Assembly (NCBI RefSeq): GCF_017744095.1
Contig: NZ_JAGHQX010000002.1
Location: 124,001-188,000 of the forward strand
Reading direction: 5' to 3'
DNA from: Shimia sp. R10_1
GTDB lineage: Bacteria > Pseudomonadota > Alphaproteobacteria > Rhodobacterales > Rhodobacteraceae
Length of the DNA: 64,000 nt
Shown: positions 18,734 through 26,360 of the stretch, piece after piece
Layout of the letters: every line of letters begins with the position of its first letter
Numbering within the stretch: the first letter of the stretch is position 1
Made by a program: the position numbers and the translations under genes
Notes under the pieces: model-generated
Seen by the model: only the letters and a program-made list of their open reading frames with translations
What the model was told of the DNA's origin: nothing
Database searches by the model: none

Positions 18734-19318
18734 ATGCGCGCACTACTTCTCGCCCTCACCTGCTTTGCCAGCCCTCTTGCTGCGCAATGCCCCACCGCAT
18801 CCGATATGGAAACCGGCATCCGCCTTGAGGATAAGGACGGTGCCATGGAGACGTATCAGAGCTTTGGCGCAAACCATGTCCGCGGCCTCTGGGAAGACAC
18901 CACCGGCATTCAATCCAAATACGTCCTGCTTAAAGGGCTCTATATTGTGGAGCAGTTTGATCTGGAGGATGGCAACGCCATTCCTGACAGTCGCGCCACA
19001 CACAGCTATCCGATCAGCCCAGAAGATGCGCCCCTGCCCGTCGCCGGTGGGCGCTGGGACACAAAAGTGGTCACCATGGACACCGAAGGCGTCGAAAGCC
19101 GTGTGGAAAGCTATGTCTTCGGAGACACAACCCGCATCACGTTGGGTGGTTGCAGCTACGACATGATCCCGGTCACAGGCATTTACTACGATGACGACGG
19201 CTACGAGGAAACGCTGCACTACCTGCCGGAGCTTGGCTTCTCCTATCTGTCGGAAGCCCGCTACACCAACGAAGCCCCAGACCGCTATGTCTATGTCGAT
19301 ATCAAAGCGGTGCCATAA
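18734..19318 (+). CDS. Hypothetical secreted protein
   Basis: This encodes 194 residues. A signal peptide (1-18, LLLALTCFASPLAA) precedes a mature protein rich in acidic and aromatic residues with two cysteines, C19 near the mature start and one in GGCSYD. I do not recognise the family. The start overlaps nothing and sits 11 bases after the ureC stop with GGAGG in front, so it is co-transcribed with urease. An envelope or periplasmic role is all that can be said. Confidence 0.72.
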   Translation: MRALLLALTCFASPLAAQCPTASDMETGIRLEDKDGAMETYQSFGANHVRGLWEDTTGIQSKYVLLKGLYIVEQFDLEDGNAIPDSRATHSYPISPEDAPLPVAGGRWDTKVVTMDTEGVESRVESYVFGDTTRITLGGCSYDMIPVTGIYYDDDGYEETLHYLPELGFSYLSEARYTNEAPDRYVYVDIKAVP

Positions 19319-19329
19319 CACCTTAAGGC

Positions 19330-19348
19330 CACGCTGCATTGCAGCGTG
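19330..19348. other. Hairpin after the secreted-protein gene
   Basis: CACGCTG (19330-19336) and CAGCGTG (19342-19348) form a perfect 7-bp stem with loop CATTG. No T-run follows, so it is more likely an RNA end-stabilising hairpin or attenuator than an intrinsic terminator. Confidence 0.4.
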
Positions 19349-19451
19349 CGCAAAACAGCTATGACGAAAGACCCTGTGCACATGCCAGACCTTTTCCCCC
19401 ATATTCATCGCCAGGGGAGGACCGAACGTTTTTATCGAACTGAGGTTCAAA

Positions 19452-19676
19452 ATGGCACTCACAGACACAACATCCGCCGCACCGTTTGCGCTTGGCAAAC
19501 TGCTGGCAGCACCCTTCCGGGCAATCGGCAATGGCCTGATCGCGCTGGCAGAAAACAACAGCCGCGTACAGCAGATCGAAACGCTGAACGCCATGTCCGA
19601 TGCAGAGCTGGCCAAACGGGGCCTGCGCCGCGAAGAAATCGTGCGCCACGTCTTCCGCGACTACATGCATCTCTGA
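19452..19676 (+). CDS. DUF1127 domain protein
   Basis: This encodes 74 residues. The C-terminal arginine-rich segment, LNAMSDAELAKRGLRREEIV, matches the DUF1127 pattern (YjiS-like) common in alphaproteobacteria, where short members influence phosphate, nitrogen or RNA-related physiology. The start is ATG 19452 after GAGG. It lies between ureC and ureE, 26 bases before ureE, and is an unusual guest in a urease operon. Confidence 0.85.
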   Translation: MALTDTTSAAPFALGKLLAAPFRAIGNGLIALAENNSRVQQIETLNAMSDAELAKRGLRREEIVRHVFRDYMHL

Positions 19677-19701
19677 TCCTGCGGGCAACCGGGGGGGCGT
19701 C

Positions 19702-20217
19702 ATGACCGCTCTGCCCACCGCCCGCGCTTATCACAGCCACGCCCATGCCCCCGCTGCGGGGCAGGTGGCGCTGAGCTACGAAGACCGCTTCCTGCGCCGC
19801 AAAACCCTGCGGCTGGAAGACGGCAGCCGCCTCCTCGTCGATCTGCCCAAAACCACATCGCTTGATCATGGCGGTGTTCTGGTGCTGAGCGACGGGCGCG
19901 AAATCACCGTGACCGCCGCGCCTGAGCCGCTCTTGCAGGTCACAGCAGATGATCTCACCCGCATCGCCTGGCACATCGGCAACCGCCACACCCCGTGCCA
20001 GATCGAGGAGGGCCGCCTGCTGATCCAACCCGACCACGTGATCAAAGACATGCTGGGCCTTTTGGGCGCAACCGTGACCGATGTGACCGAGCCATTCACG
20101 CCCGAAGGCGGCGCTTATGGCCATGGCCGCACCCATGGGCACGATCACAGTCATCCGCACGCCCATGACCACACACATGATCACAGCCACGATCATGACC
20201 ACCCGCATGAGCACTGA
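19702..20217 (+). CDS. ureE: Urease nickel chaperone UreE
   Basis: This encodes 171 residues. It has the peptide-binding N-terminal domain (DRFLRRKTLRLEDG, LVDLPKTTSLDHG) and the nickel-binding domain with WHIGNRHTPCQIEE. An exceptionally histidine-rich tail, about residues 145-171, carries alternating His and Asp. UreE delivers nickel to the UreDFG-apourease complex; the tail should raise nickel capacity. The start 19702 was chosen because upstream residues from 19600 do not match the family and overlap the DUF1127 gene. Confidence 0.96.
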   Translation: MTALPTARAYHSHAHAPAAGQVALSYEDRFLRRKTLRLEDGSRLLVDLPKTTSLDHGGVLVLSDGREITVTAAPEPLLQVTADDLTRIAWHIGNRHTPCQIEEGRLLIQPDHVIKDMLGLLGATVTDVTEPFTPEGGAYGHGRTHGHDHSHPHAHDHTHDHSHDHDHPHEH

Positions 20218-20851
20218 TCCAATTCTCACATTGGCCCAATGGCTGTCCCCTGCCTATCCGGTGGGGGCTTTCACCTACAGCCACGGGCTGGAGGCGCTGG
20301 TAGAGTGCGGCACGGTGCACAATGCCGCCAGCTTTTCAGACTGGCTCACCGACACGCTTACACATGGCGCGGGCCACAATGATGTCATCCTGCTCGCCGC
20401 CGCCTACAACGCGGACGATCTGAGTGCCCTGACGGAGGTGGATGACCTCGCCCGCGCGCTCGCCCCCTCTGCCGAGCGTCTGCTGGAAACCGATCAGCAG
20501 GGCGCGGCGTTTGTGCGCACCGCCAGCACCATCCACGACCTTGATCTGACGCAGCTCACCTATCCAGTCGCCGTGGGCCGCGCCGCGCGCCTGCAAGACC
20601 TGCCGCTGCCAGAGACCGCCCGCTTCTTCCTGCACGCCTTTGCCGCCAATCTCACCTCCGCCGCCACACGCCTTGTGCCTTTGGGACAGACCGAGGCGCA
20701 AAGCGTGCTCACCGCCCTCACCCCGCTGTGCCAGTCCATCGCAGATCAGGCGATCACAGAGCCGCTCTCGGCCATTGCCTCTTCTACATTTGCTTCTGAC
20801 ATCGCCTCAATGCGGCATGAAACCCAATACTCCCGGCTGTTCCGGTCCTAA
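20207..20851 (+). CDS. ureF: Urease accessory protein UreF
   Basis: This encodes 214 residues. LTLAQWLSPAYPVGAFTYSHGLE is the standard UreF N-terminus, and the start at ATG 20207 sits inside the final codons of the ureE histidine tail, overlapping by 11 bases. Longer in-frame extensions to 20117 read the histidine-tail DNA in another frame and are not UreF. UreF is an alpha-helical activator that controls UreG GTPase use during urease assembly. Confidence 0.96.
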   Translation: MSTDPILTLAQWLSPAYPVGAFTYSHGLEALVECGTVHNAASFSDWLTDTLTHGAGHNDVILLAAAYNADDLSALTEVDDLARALAPSAERLLETDQQGAAFVRTASTIHDLDLTQLTYPVAVGRAARLQDLPLPETARFFLHAFAANLTSAATRLVPLGQTEAQSVLTALTPLCQSIADQAITEPLSAIASSTFASDIASMRHETQYSRLFRS

Positions 20852-20866
20852 TCACAGGAAACCCAC

Positions 20867-21505
20867 ATGACCTCCTCCGCTTCCCCCCATGGCCCTCTCC
20901 GCATCGGCATCGGTGGCCCTGTTGGCGCTGGCAAAACCACGCTCACCGCCAATCTTTGCCGTGCCCTGCGCGACAAGCTCTCCATCGCCGTGGTCACCAA
21001 TGACATCTACACCCGCGAAGACGCCGAGGAACTGATGCGCCAGCAGGTGCTGCCGCTCGAACGCATCAAGGGCGTGGAAACCGGCGGCTGCCCCCACACC
21101 GCAATCCGCGAAGACGCCTCCATCAACCTCGCCGCCATAGATGAACTCACCAAGGAAATCCCCGATCTCGACATCGTGCTGATCGAATCCGGCGGCGACA
21201 ATCTCTCCGCCACCTTCAGCCCAGAACTGGCCGATCTCACCATCTATGTGATCGACACCGCCGCAGGCGAAGAGATCCCGCGCAAGGGCGGCCCAGCGAT
21301 CACCCGCTCTGATATTCTGATCATCAACAAGACCGATCTTGCGCCCTACGTTGGGGCCTCGCTTGAGGTCATGGAGCGTGACGCCACAAAAATGCGCGGC
21401 ACGCGCCCCTTCCTCTTCACCTCCCTGCGCCACGGCAAAGGGCTGGAGGCGCTGCTGCCGCTGATTGGCGACATCGGCGGCGTGCCTGCCCTCATGAGCG
21501 AATAG
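20867..21505 (+). CDS. ureG: Urease accessory GTPase UreG
   Basis: This encodes 212 residues. The P-loop [15 protein letters not shown] (16-30), the [13 protein letters not shown] metal-binding CPH motif, [16 protein letters not shown] and the NKTD guanine-specificity motif are all present. UreG couples GTP hydrolysis to nickel insertion. It ends the urease cluster. A copy of a dispersed intergenic repeat follows. Confidence 0.98.
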   Translation: MTSSASPHGPLRIGIGGPVGAGKTTLTANLCRALRDKLSIAVVTNDIYTREDAEELMRQQVLPLERIKGVETGGCPHTAIREDASINLAAIDELTKEIPDLDIVLIESGGDNLSATFSPELADLTIYVIDTAAGEEIPRKGGPAITRSDILIINKTDLAPYVGASLEVMERDATKMRGTRPFLFTSLRHGKGLEALLPLIGDIGGVPALMSE

Positions 21506-21542
21506 GCGGAACAGTTTCCCAAGAAACACACCCCGCAGGGCG

Positions 21543-21575
21543 TCTCATTCCCAAAATATCCCCGCCGGAGGCATC
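21543..21575. repeat. Dispersed intergenic repeat, copy A
   Basis: TCTCATTC is followed by AAAATATCCCC and GCCGGAGGCATC. The same sequence with small changes recurs at 26244 and 38309, each time just after the stop of a gene or operon. The GCCTCCGGC-type core is self-complementary. Confidence 0.75.
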
Positions 21576-21640
21576 CTGCGCTTCAACCAGCGCGCGCGCC
21601 GCGCTATGAGCGCAAAAGGCAGCAACCGGCGGAACCAACC

Positions 21641-22315
21641 ATGATCGAGCTTCAAAACGTCAGCCTCTCTTACGGGGACCGCGAGGTTCTGCGCGATCTC
21701 TCTCTGCGCCTGACGGAACGCCGCATCGCAATCATTGGCGCAAATGGCTCCGGCAAATCCACCCTCGCACGCCTGCTCAATGGCCTCGCCCTGCCCAGCA
21801 CGGGCGACGTGCTGGTGGATGGGCTGAACACCCGCAAACAGGGCCGTGACGTGCGTCGCAAAGTGGGCTTTGTGTTTCAGAACCCCGACAACCAGATCGT
21901 CATGCCCATCGTCGAAGAAGACCTCGCTTTTGGCATGAAAAACTGCGGCTTCTCCAAGGCCGAGATCGCCGCAAAAACCGCTGAAATCCTTGCGCGCTAC
22001 GATCTCAGCGACCTGCGCGAACACCCCGCGCACCTGCTGTCTGGCGGCCAAAAACAGCTGATTGCCATCTCTGGCGTGCTGGTGATGGAGCCTGACATCG
22101 TGGTGATGGACGAGCCAACCACGCTGCTGGATCTGCGCAACAAACGCCGCATTGCCCGCGCGGTGGCTGCCTTGGATCAGCAGGTGATCACCGTCACCCA
22201 TGATCTCGATCTGCTCACCGACTATGACCGCGTGATTGTGATTGATGAGGGGCGCGTCTTTGCTGATGGTCTGCCTGCCGAGGTCATCCCCGCCTATCAG
22301 GAGCTCATGGCCTGA
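21641..22315 (+). CDS. bioM: Biotin ECF transporter ATPase BioM
   Basis: This encodes 224 residues. Walker [11 protein letters not shown]-loop FQNPDNQIV, signature LSGGQKQL, Walker B VVMDEPTT and the H-switch VTHD are intact. FQNPDNQIV and GLALPST are typical of ECF A-components (CbiO/BioM). It is assigned to biotin because bioN and bioY follow directly. It is preceded by a 135-base gap that starts with repeat copy A. No BioR-type TTATNNATAA site was seen upstream. Confidence 0.93.
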   Translation: MIELQNVSLSYGDREVLRDLSLRLTERRIAIIGANGSGKSTLARLLNGLALPSTGDVLVDGLNTRKQGRDVRRKVGFVFQNPDNQIVMPIVEEDLAFGMKNCGFSKAEIAAKTAEILARYDLSDLREHPAHLLSGGQKQLIAISGVLVMEPDIVVMDEPTTLLDLRNKRRIARAVAALDQQVITVTHDLDLLTDYDRVIVIDEGRVFADGLPAEVIPAYQELMA

Positions 22316-22911
22316 TGCTGGATCTTTACTCACCTGGCCATTCGCCACTGCACCGCATGCGCCCGTCCCTGAAAATGGGCGCGCTGATGGTCGGGGCCAC
22401 ACTCCTGATGATCAACCAAAGCCTGCCAATCACCGTGGCCGCCGCGCTGGCCATCCTTGCGCTCTATCCGCTGGCGCAACTCACGCTCAAACAGGCTTTC
22501 GCGCAAGTTCGCCCGCTGCTGTGGATATTTGTGCTCTTTTTTGCAGTGCAATGGTATTTTTCAGGTCTCACACTGGCCACCTATGTGGTGCTGCGTCTGG
22601 CCGCGCTGATCCTGCTTGCCAGCCTTGTCACCCTGACCACGCGCTCCTCTGACATGATCGACACGATGACGCGCGCGCTTCGTCTCTTGCGCCCACTTGG
22701 CGTAAACCCCGCCAAAGTCAGCCTCGCCATCTCGCTCGCCCTGCGCTTTATCCCTGTGCTCGCCCAAATCATGACCGAGGTGCGCGAGGCGCAGAAAGCG
22801 CGTGGGTTGGAACGCTCTGTCATTGCAGTGGCCATGCCCATGGCAATCCGCGCCATCAAGATGGCGGATGATATTTCTGATGCCATCGATTCACGAGGAT
22901 ATCGTTCCTAA
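22315..22911 (+). CDS. bioN: Biotin ECF transporter transmembrane component BioN
   Basis: This encodes 198 residues. There are several hydrophobic helices, with the coupling motif region EVREAQKARGLERS toward the C-terminus containing the A-R-G signature of ECF T-components. The start overlaps the bioM stop (TGATG). It links the ATPase BioM to the substrate-binding BioY in the membrane. Confidence 0.92.
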   Translation: MLDLYSPGHSPLHRMRPSLKMGALMVGATLLMINQSLPITVAAALAILALYPLAQLTLKQAFAQVRPLLWIFVLFFAVQWYFSGLTLATYVVLRLAALILLASLVTLTTRSSDMIDTMTRALRLLRPLGVNPAKVSLAISLALRFIPVLAQIMTEVREAQKARGLERSVIAVAMPMAIRAIKMADDISDAIDSRGYRS

Positions 22912-23002
22912 GTCCGCCCCGTTAGCGCCCGATGCACTTGAGCCCTCAGCGGCTTTTGCGCACCCCTCCAGCCAAACAGATTTCTGACAAGGGACGGACC
23001 AG

Positions 23003-23563
23003 ATGGACACCGCACTCAAACAAGGCTTCGCGACCAAAGACATCGTCTATATCGCGCTCTTTGCCGCTCTCACCGCCGCACTTGGCCTGATGCCCCCAAT
23101 CCACTTCGCAGGCGCGGCACTGCCGCCGATCACTGCGCAGTCGCTGGGTGTGATGCTTGCGGGTGCTGTGCTTGGGTCCAAACGCGGTGGTCTTGCGTTG
23201 CTGCTGTTCATCGCGCTTGTGGCCGTGGGCCTGCCGCTTCTGTCCGGTGGCCGTGGCGGTTTTGGCGTGCTGGTCGGCACATCTGGTGGCTTCCTGCTCG
23301 CATGGCCTTTCTGCGCCGCCCTCATCGGCTGGCTCATTGAGCGTGATAGCGACGCAAGTGCTGTCAAAACAGGTATTTACGTCGCAATCGGTGGCATTGC
23401 CCTGATGTATGCGGCTGGCATTCCTTGGATGGCCTTCATCGGCAAACTGGGCCTCACCAAGTCTCTGACGATCATGGTGGCCTACATCCCCGGCGATCTG
23501 GTAAAGGTGGTTCTGGCGACAATCATCGCCCGCGGTCTGCGCCGCGCCTTTCCAACGCTCTGA
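23003..23563 (+). CDS. bioY: Biotin-binding S-component BioY
   Basis: This encodes 186 residues with about six membrane helices. ITAQSLGVMLAGAVLGSKRG and GGRGGFGVLVGTSGGFLL match the biotin-binding region of BioY. With BioM and BioN it forms an importer of biotin. The upstream gap is 91 bases. The downstream ligase begins eight bases after the stop. Confidence 0.96.
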   Translation: MDTALKQGFATKDIVYIALFAALTAALGLMPPIHFAGAALPPITAQSLGVMLAGAVLGSKRGGLALLLFIALVAVGLPLLSGGRGGFGVLVGTSGGFLLAWPFCAALIGWLIERDSDASAVKTGIYVAIGGIALMYAAGIPWMAFIGKLGLTKSLTIMVAYIPGDLVKVVLATIIARGLRRAFPTL

Positions 23564-23571
23564 GGACGCGC

Positions 23572-25077
23572 TTGCCTTTACGACACGCAATAGATCATCA
23601 CGCCCGCCAGCGCCCCGACGCGCTGGCGGTTGCTGTTTCTGACACCCGCCTGACCTACGGCGTATTGCATCGACGGCTGCAACGTCTGCATGCGGCCCTC
23701 AGCGCCCTGCCCGCACAGCCCCGTGCCGATCTCACCCTACCCGAAAACGCCCGTCTCTTTGCGCTTTCCGCAGGCAACCACCCCAATGCCCCCACGCTCT
23801 TGGCAACCGCACTGGCCACGCCCCATGCGGTCACCCTGCTCGATCCCCACTGGCCCGACACCCTGCACCAACGTGTGCTCGCCAAACTCCCGCCAGACGC
23901 GCTGTTCTGCCTCTCCTCCCAAACCGCGCTCATCGCCGCCGCTGAGCGCCTCGGCATCCCCGCTATCCGCATCGACACCGCCGATTTTGACGCCTTCCTT
24001 GCTGCACCCAAAGACATCCCTTTCACCGATCCGCGCGCGATCTTCATGGTGGGCTTCACCTCCGGCACCACGTCAGAACCCAAAGCCTTCGCCCGCGCCC
24101 GCCACAGTTGGCGCGCCTCGCTTGATGCCAGCCGCCTCGCCTTTGCCCTGACCGAGCAGAGCAACACCTTTGCCCCCGGCCCGCTGGCCCACGGCATCAC
24201 GCTCTACGCACTCGCCGAAACGCTGGAACTTGGCGCCGCCTTCCACGCTCTGCCGAAATTTGATCTCACCGCCGCCCATAAAGCCATGGCAGAGACCCGC
24301 CGCATCGTCGCCGTGCCGAGCCTGCTCGGCGCGCTCTGTCACGGCGCGCCGGTGGATCAGGTCGTTGAAATCACCACCGCCGGGGCCAAGCTCGATCCAG
24401 CCCTTCTGACAAAGGCGCGCAGCCATTTCCCCCGCGCCCGCGTGCATGAATACTACGGCGCGTCCGAGCTGGGTTTTGTCAGCCTCAACACCCACGGCCG
24501 CCAAAGCTCCTCCGCCCCCGCCCATTCCGTGGGCCGCCCCTTCCCGCATGTGGAACTCTCCCTGCGCCAGAACGGCCAAGAGGTCGCCCAAGGTGAACCC
24601 GGCACCATCTTTGTGCGCGGGGATCTGGCGATTGACAGCTACCTCTGGGGCGGGCGCACCTCCGGCTTCCGCCGCGAAGGCCCATGGGCCACCGTCGGCG
24701 ATGTGGGCAAACTCAACAATGACGGCAGCCTCAGCCTATTGGGCCGCGAAGGCGGCATGGTCATCACCGCCGGCCACAACGTCTATCCGCAGGAAATCGA
24801 AACCGCGCTCTCTGAAATCCCCGGCGTGTCTGCGGCCGTGGTGCTCGGCGTCGCCCATCAGTCGCGCGGCCAAGAACTGGTGGCTATTGTCGAAGGCGAC
24901 ACGCCGCTGGATGAGCTCCGCTCCCAACTCGCCATCCGTCTGCCGCGCTACAAACTCCCGCGCCATTTCTACCGCACGCAGGACTGGCCTCTGACCAGCT
25001 CCGGCAAACCGGACCGCGGGCGCCTGCTCTCCTGGCTCAGCAAAAAGGACGCGCGCCTTGTCCCTGCTGCCACCTGA
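23572..25077 (+). CDS. AMP-forming acyl-CoA ligase linked to biotin genes (YhfT-like)
   Basis: This encodes 501 residues from TTG 23572, which has GAGGA five bases ahead; the longer frame would overlap bioY. Signature segments are the phosphate loop GFTSGTTSEPKAF, the adenine motif YYGASELGFV, the hinge GDVGKLNNDGSL and a C-terminal SGKPDRG with the catalytic lysine. It should adenylate a carboxylate and form an acyl-CoA. In Bacillus subtilis the yhfS, yhfT and yhfU (bioY-type) genes also sit together, and biotin-repressor control has been predicted there. The conserved linkage suggests a biotin-precursor or salvage role, but the acid substrate is unknown. Confidence 0.85.
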   Translation: MPLRHAIDHHARQRPDALAVAVSDTRLTYGVLHRRLQRLHAALSALPAQPRADLTLPENARLFALSAGNHPNAPTLLATALATPHAVTLLDPHWPDTLHQRVLAKLPPDALFCLSSQTALIAAAERLGIPAIRIDTADFDAFLAAPKDIPFTDPRAIFMVGFTSGTTSEPKAFARARHSWRASLDASRLAFALTEQSNTFAPGPLAHGITLYALAETLELGAAFHALPKFDLTAAHKAMAETRRIVAVPSLLGALCHGAPVDQVVEITTAGAKLDPALLTKARSHFPRARVHEYYGASELGFVSLNTHGRQSSSAPAHSVGRPFPHVELSLRQNGQEVAQGEPGTIFVRGDLAIDSYLWGGRTSGFRREGPWATVGDVGKLNNDGSLSLLGREGGMVITAGHNVYPQEIETALSEIPGVSAAVVLGVAHQSRGQELVAIVEGDTPLDELRSQLAIRLPRYKLPRHFYRTQDWPLTSSGKPDRGRLLSWLSKKDARLVPAAT

Positions 25078-26239
25078 GCTGCCAGCTGAGCGCCAGCCGG
25101 TCATCATCACCGCCCGCCGCAGCGCCATTGGCCGCGCAGGCGGCATGTTTGCCTCCCTGGATGTCGAAGAGCTCACCGCCCCCGTGCTGCAAGCCACCCT
25201 CGCCGACGCGGGCCTCCCCCCCGATCAGCTCGACGATGTGATCCTTGGCAACGCCGCAGGCCCCGGTGGCAACGTGGCCCGCCTCGCCGCGCTACACGCA
25301 GGCTTCCCCACATCCATCCCCGGCGTGACTGTCGATCGCCAATGCGGCTCCGGTCTTGAGGCGGTGATGTTGGCCTGCCACCTCATCATGGCAGGCGCAG
25401 GCACCGCCTATCTCGCGGGTGGCGTCGAAAGCCAAAGCCGCGCGCCCCTGCGCACCCTGCCCGCCAGTGGCACCCTGCCCGCCCAAAGCTACAAACGCGC
25501 GCGCTTTGCACCCGACAGCATCGGCGATCCAGAGATGGGCGCCGCCGCCGACACGGTGGCAGATGAATTCAACATCTCCCGCGCCCGCCAAGACGCTTTT
25601 GCCCTGCGCTCCCAACAACGCGCAACTGAGGCCCGTGCCGCGGGTCGTTTGACCGCCGAAATCACCCCAATCGCAGGCCACACCCTCGACGAATGCATCC
25701 GCGACAGGATGACAGCCGAGCGCCTCGCCCGCCTGCGCCCTGCGTTCAGCAAAGATGGCACAGTGACAGTGGGCAACGCCTGCCCCCTCAACGATGGCGC
25801 GGCTGCGCTGCTGATCACCACGGCCGCCAAAGCGCGCACACTGGGTCACACCAAAGCCCTCGCCTACCTTGGTGGCGCGGCGGCAGGTGTGGACCCCAAT
25901 ATTCTTGGCATCGGCCCCGTCGCCTCCACCCAAAAGCTGCTCAAGCACCACCCAAATCTGAACCTCTCCGACCTCACGCATCTGGAGTTCAACGAAGCCT
26001 TCGCCGCGCAGGTGCTCGCCAGCCTTGATGCGCTAGGGCTCAACGAAACCCTGCCCAACAAAGACGGCGGTGCCATCGCCCTTGGCCACCCTTTCGGGGC
26101 CTCGGGTGCCATCCTTGTGGTGCGCCTGTTCAGCCAACTCATCCGCCTACCCGCGCCCGAAGAGGCCCTCGCCATGGCCATGATCGGCATCGGCGGCGGC
26201 CAAGGGCTGACCGCCGCTTTCCAGCCCACACGCCTCTAA
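25058..26239 (+). CDS. Thiolase-family protein lacking the second active-site cysteine (YhfS-like)
   Basis: This encodes 393 residues, start TTG 25058, overlapping the ligase by 20 bases with AAGGA upstream. The nucleophilic cysteine is present (TVDRQCGSGLEAV, C96), as are NEAFAAQ and the catalytic histidine GHPFGASGA. The last motif, normally C-I-G-G-G-x-G, reads GIGGGQG with glycine at residue 377, so the proton-transfer cysteine is missing. Condensation or cleavage activity may be reduced or altered; acyl transfer through C96 would still be possible. Its partner is the ligase, which could supply an acyl-CoA. Confidence 0.88.
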   Translation: MSLLPPELPAERQPVIITARRSAIGRAGGMFASLDVEELTAPVLQATLADAGLPPDQLDDVILGNAAGPGGNVARLAALHAGFPTSIPGVTVDRQCGSGLEAVMLACHLIMAGAGTAYLAGGVESQSRAPLRTLPASGTLPAQSYKRARFAPDSIGDPEMGAAADTVADEFNISRARQDAFALRSQQRATEARAAGRLTAEITPIAGHTLDECIRDRMTAERLARLRPAFSKDGTVTVGNACPLNDGAAALLITTAAKARTLGHTKALAYLGGAAAGVDPNILGIGPVASTQKLLKHHPNLNLSDLTHLEFNEAFAAQVLASLDALGLNETLPNKDGGAIALGHPFGASGAILVVRLFSQLIRLPAPEEALAMAMIGIGGGQGLTAAFQPTRL

Positions 26240-26243
26240 GCGC

Positions 26244-26305
26244 TTCTCATTCTTCAAATATCCCGGGTGAAGTTACACCTTTGGTGTGACGAGGGCAGCG
26301 CCCTC
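26244..26305. repeat. Dispersed intergenic repeat, copy B with paired hairpins
   Basis: TTCTCATTCTTCAAATATC matches copy C exactly, then diverges after TCCCGGG. Two hairpins follow: ACACC-TTT-GGTGT (26275-26287) and GAGGGC-AGC-GCCCTC (26291-26305). It lies after the thiolase stop. Confidence 0.65.
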
Positions 26306-26310
26306 AAAAC

Positions 26311-26337
26311 AAAAACGGGGCCGCACTGCGACCCCGT
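26311..26337 (-). terminator. Intrinsic terminator of ilvD
   Basis: On the minus strand ACGGGG and CCCCGT (26315-26320 with 26332-26337) pair, extended by a 3-bp inner stem, and the transcript then runs into TTTTTGTTTT. It stands about 24 bases after the ilvD stop. Confidence 0.85.
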
Positions 26338-26360
26338 CTCAAATCTCACATCAGACGTGC

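Noticed and set aside
21506-21640. BioR or BirA operator upstream of bioM
   Set aside because: No TTATNNATAA or long BirA-type inverted repeat found by eye in this gap or before bioY.
26291-26305. GAGGGC-AGC-GCCCTC hairpin as a terminator of the thiolase gene
   Set aside because: Followed by A residues, not T, on the plus strand; better seen as part of repeat copy B.
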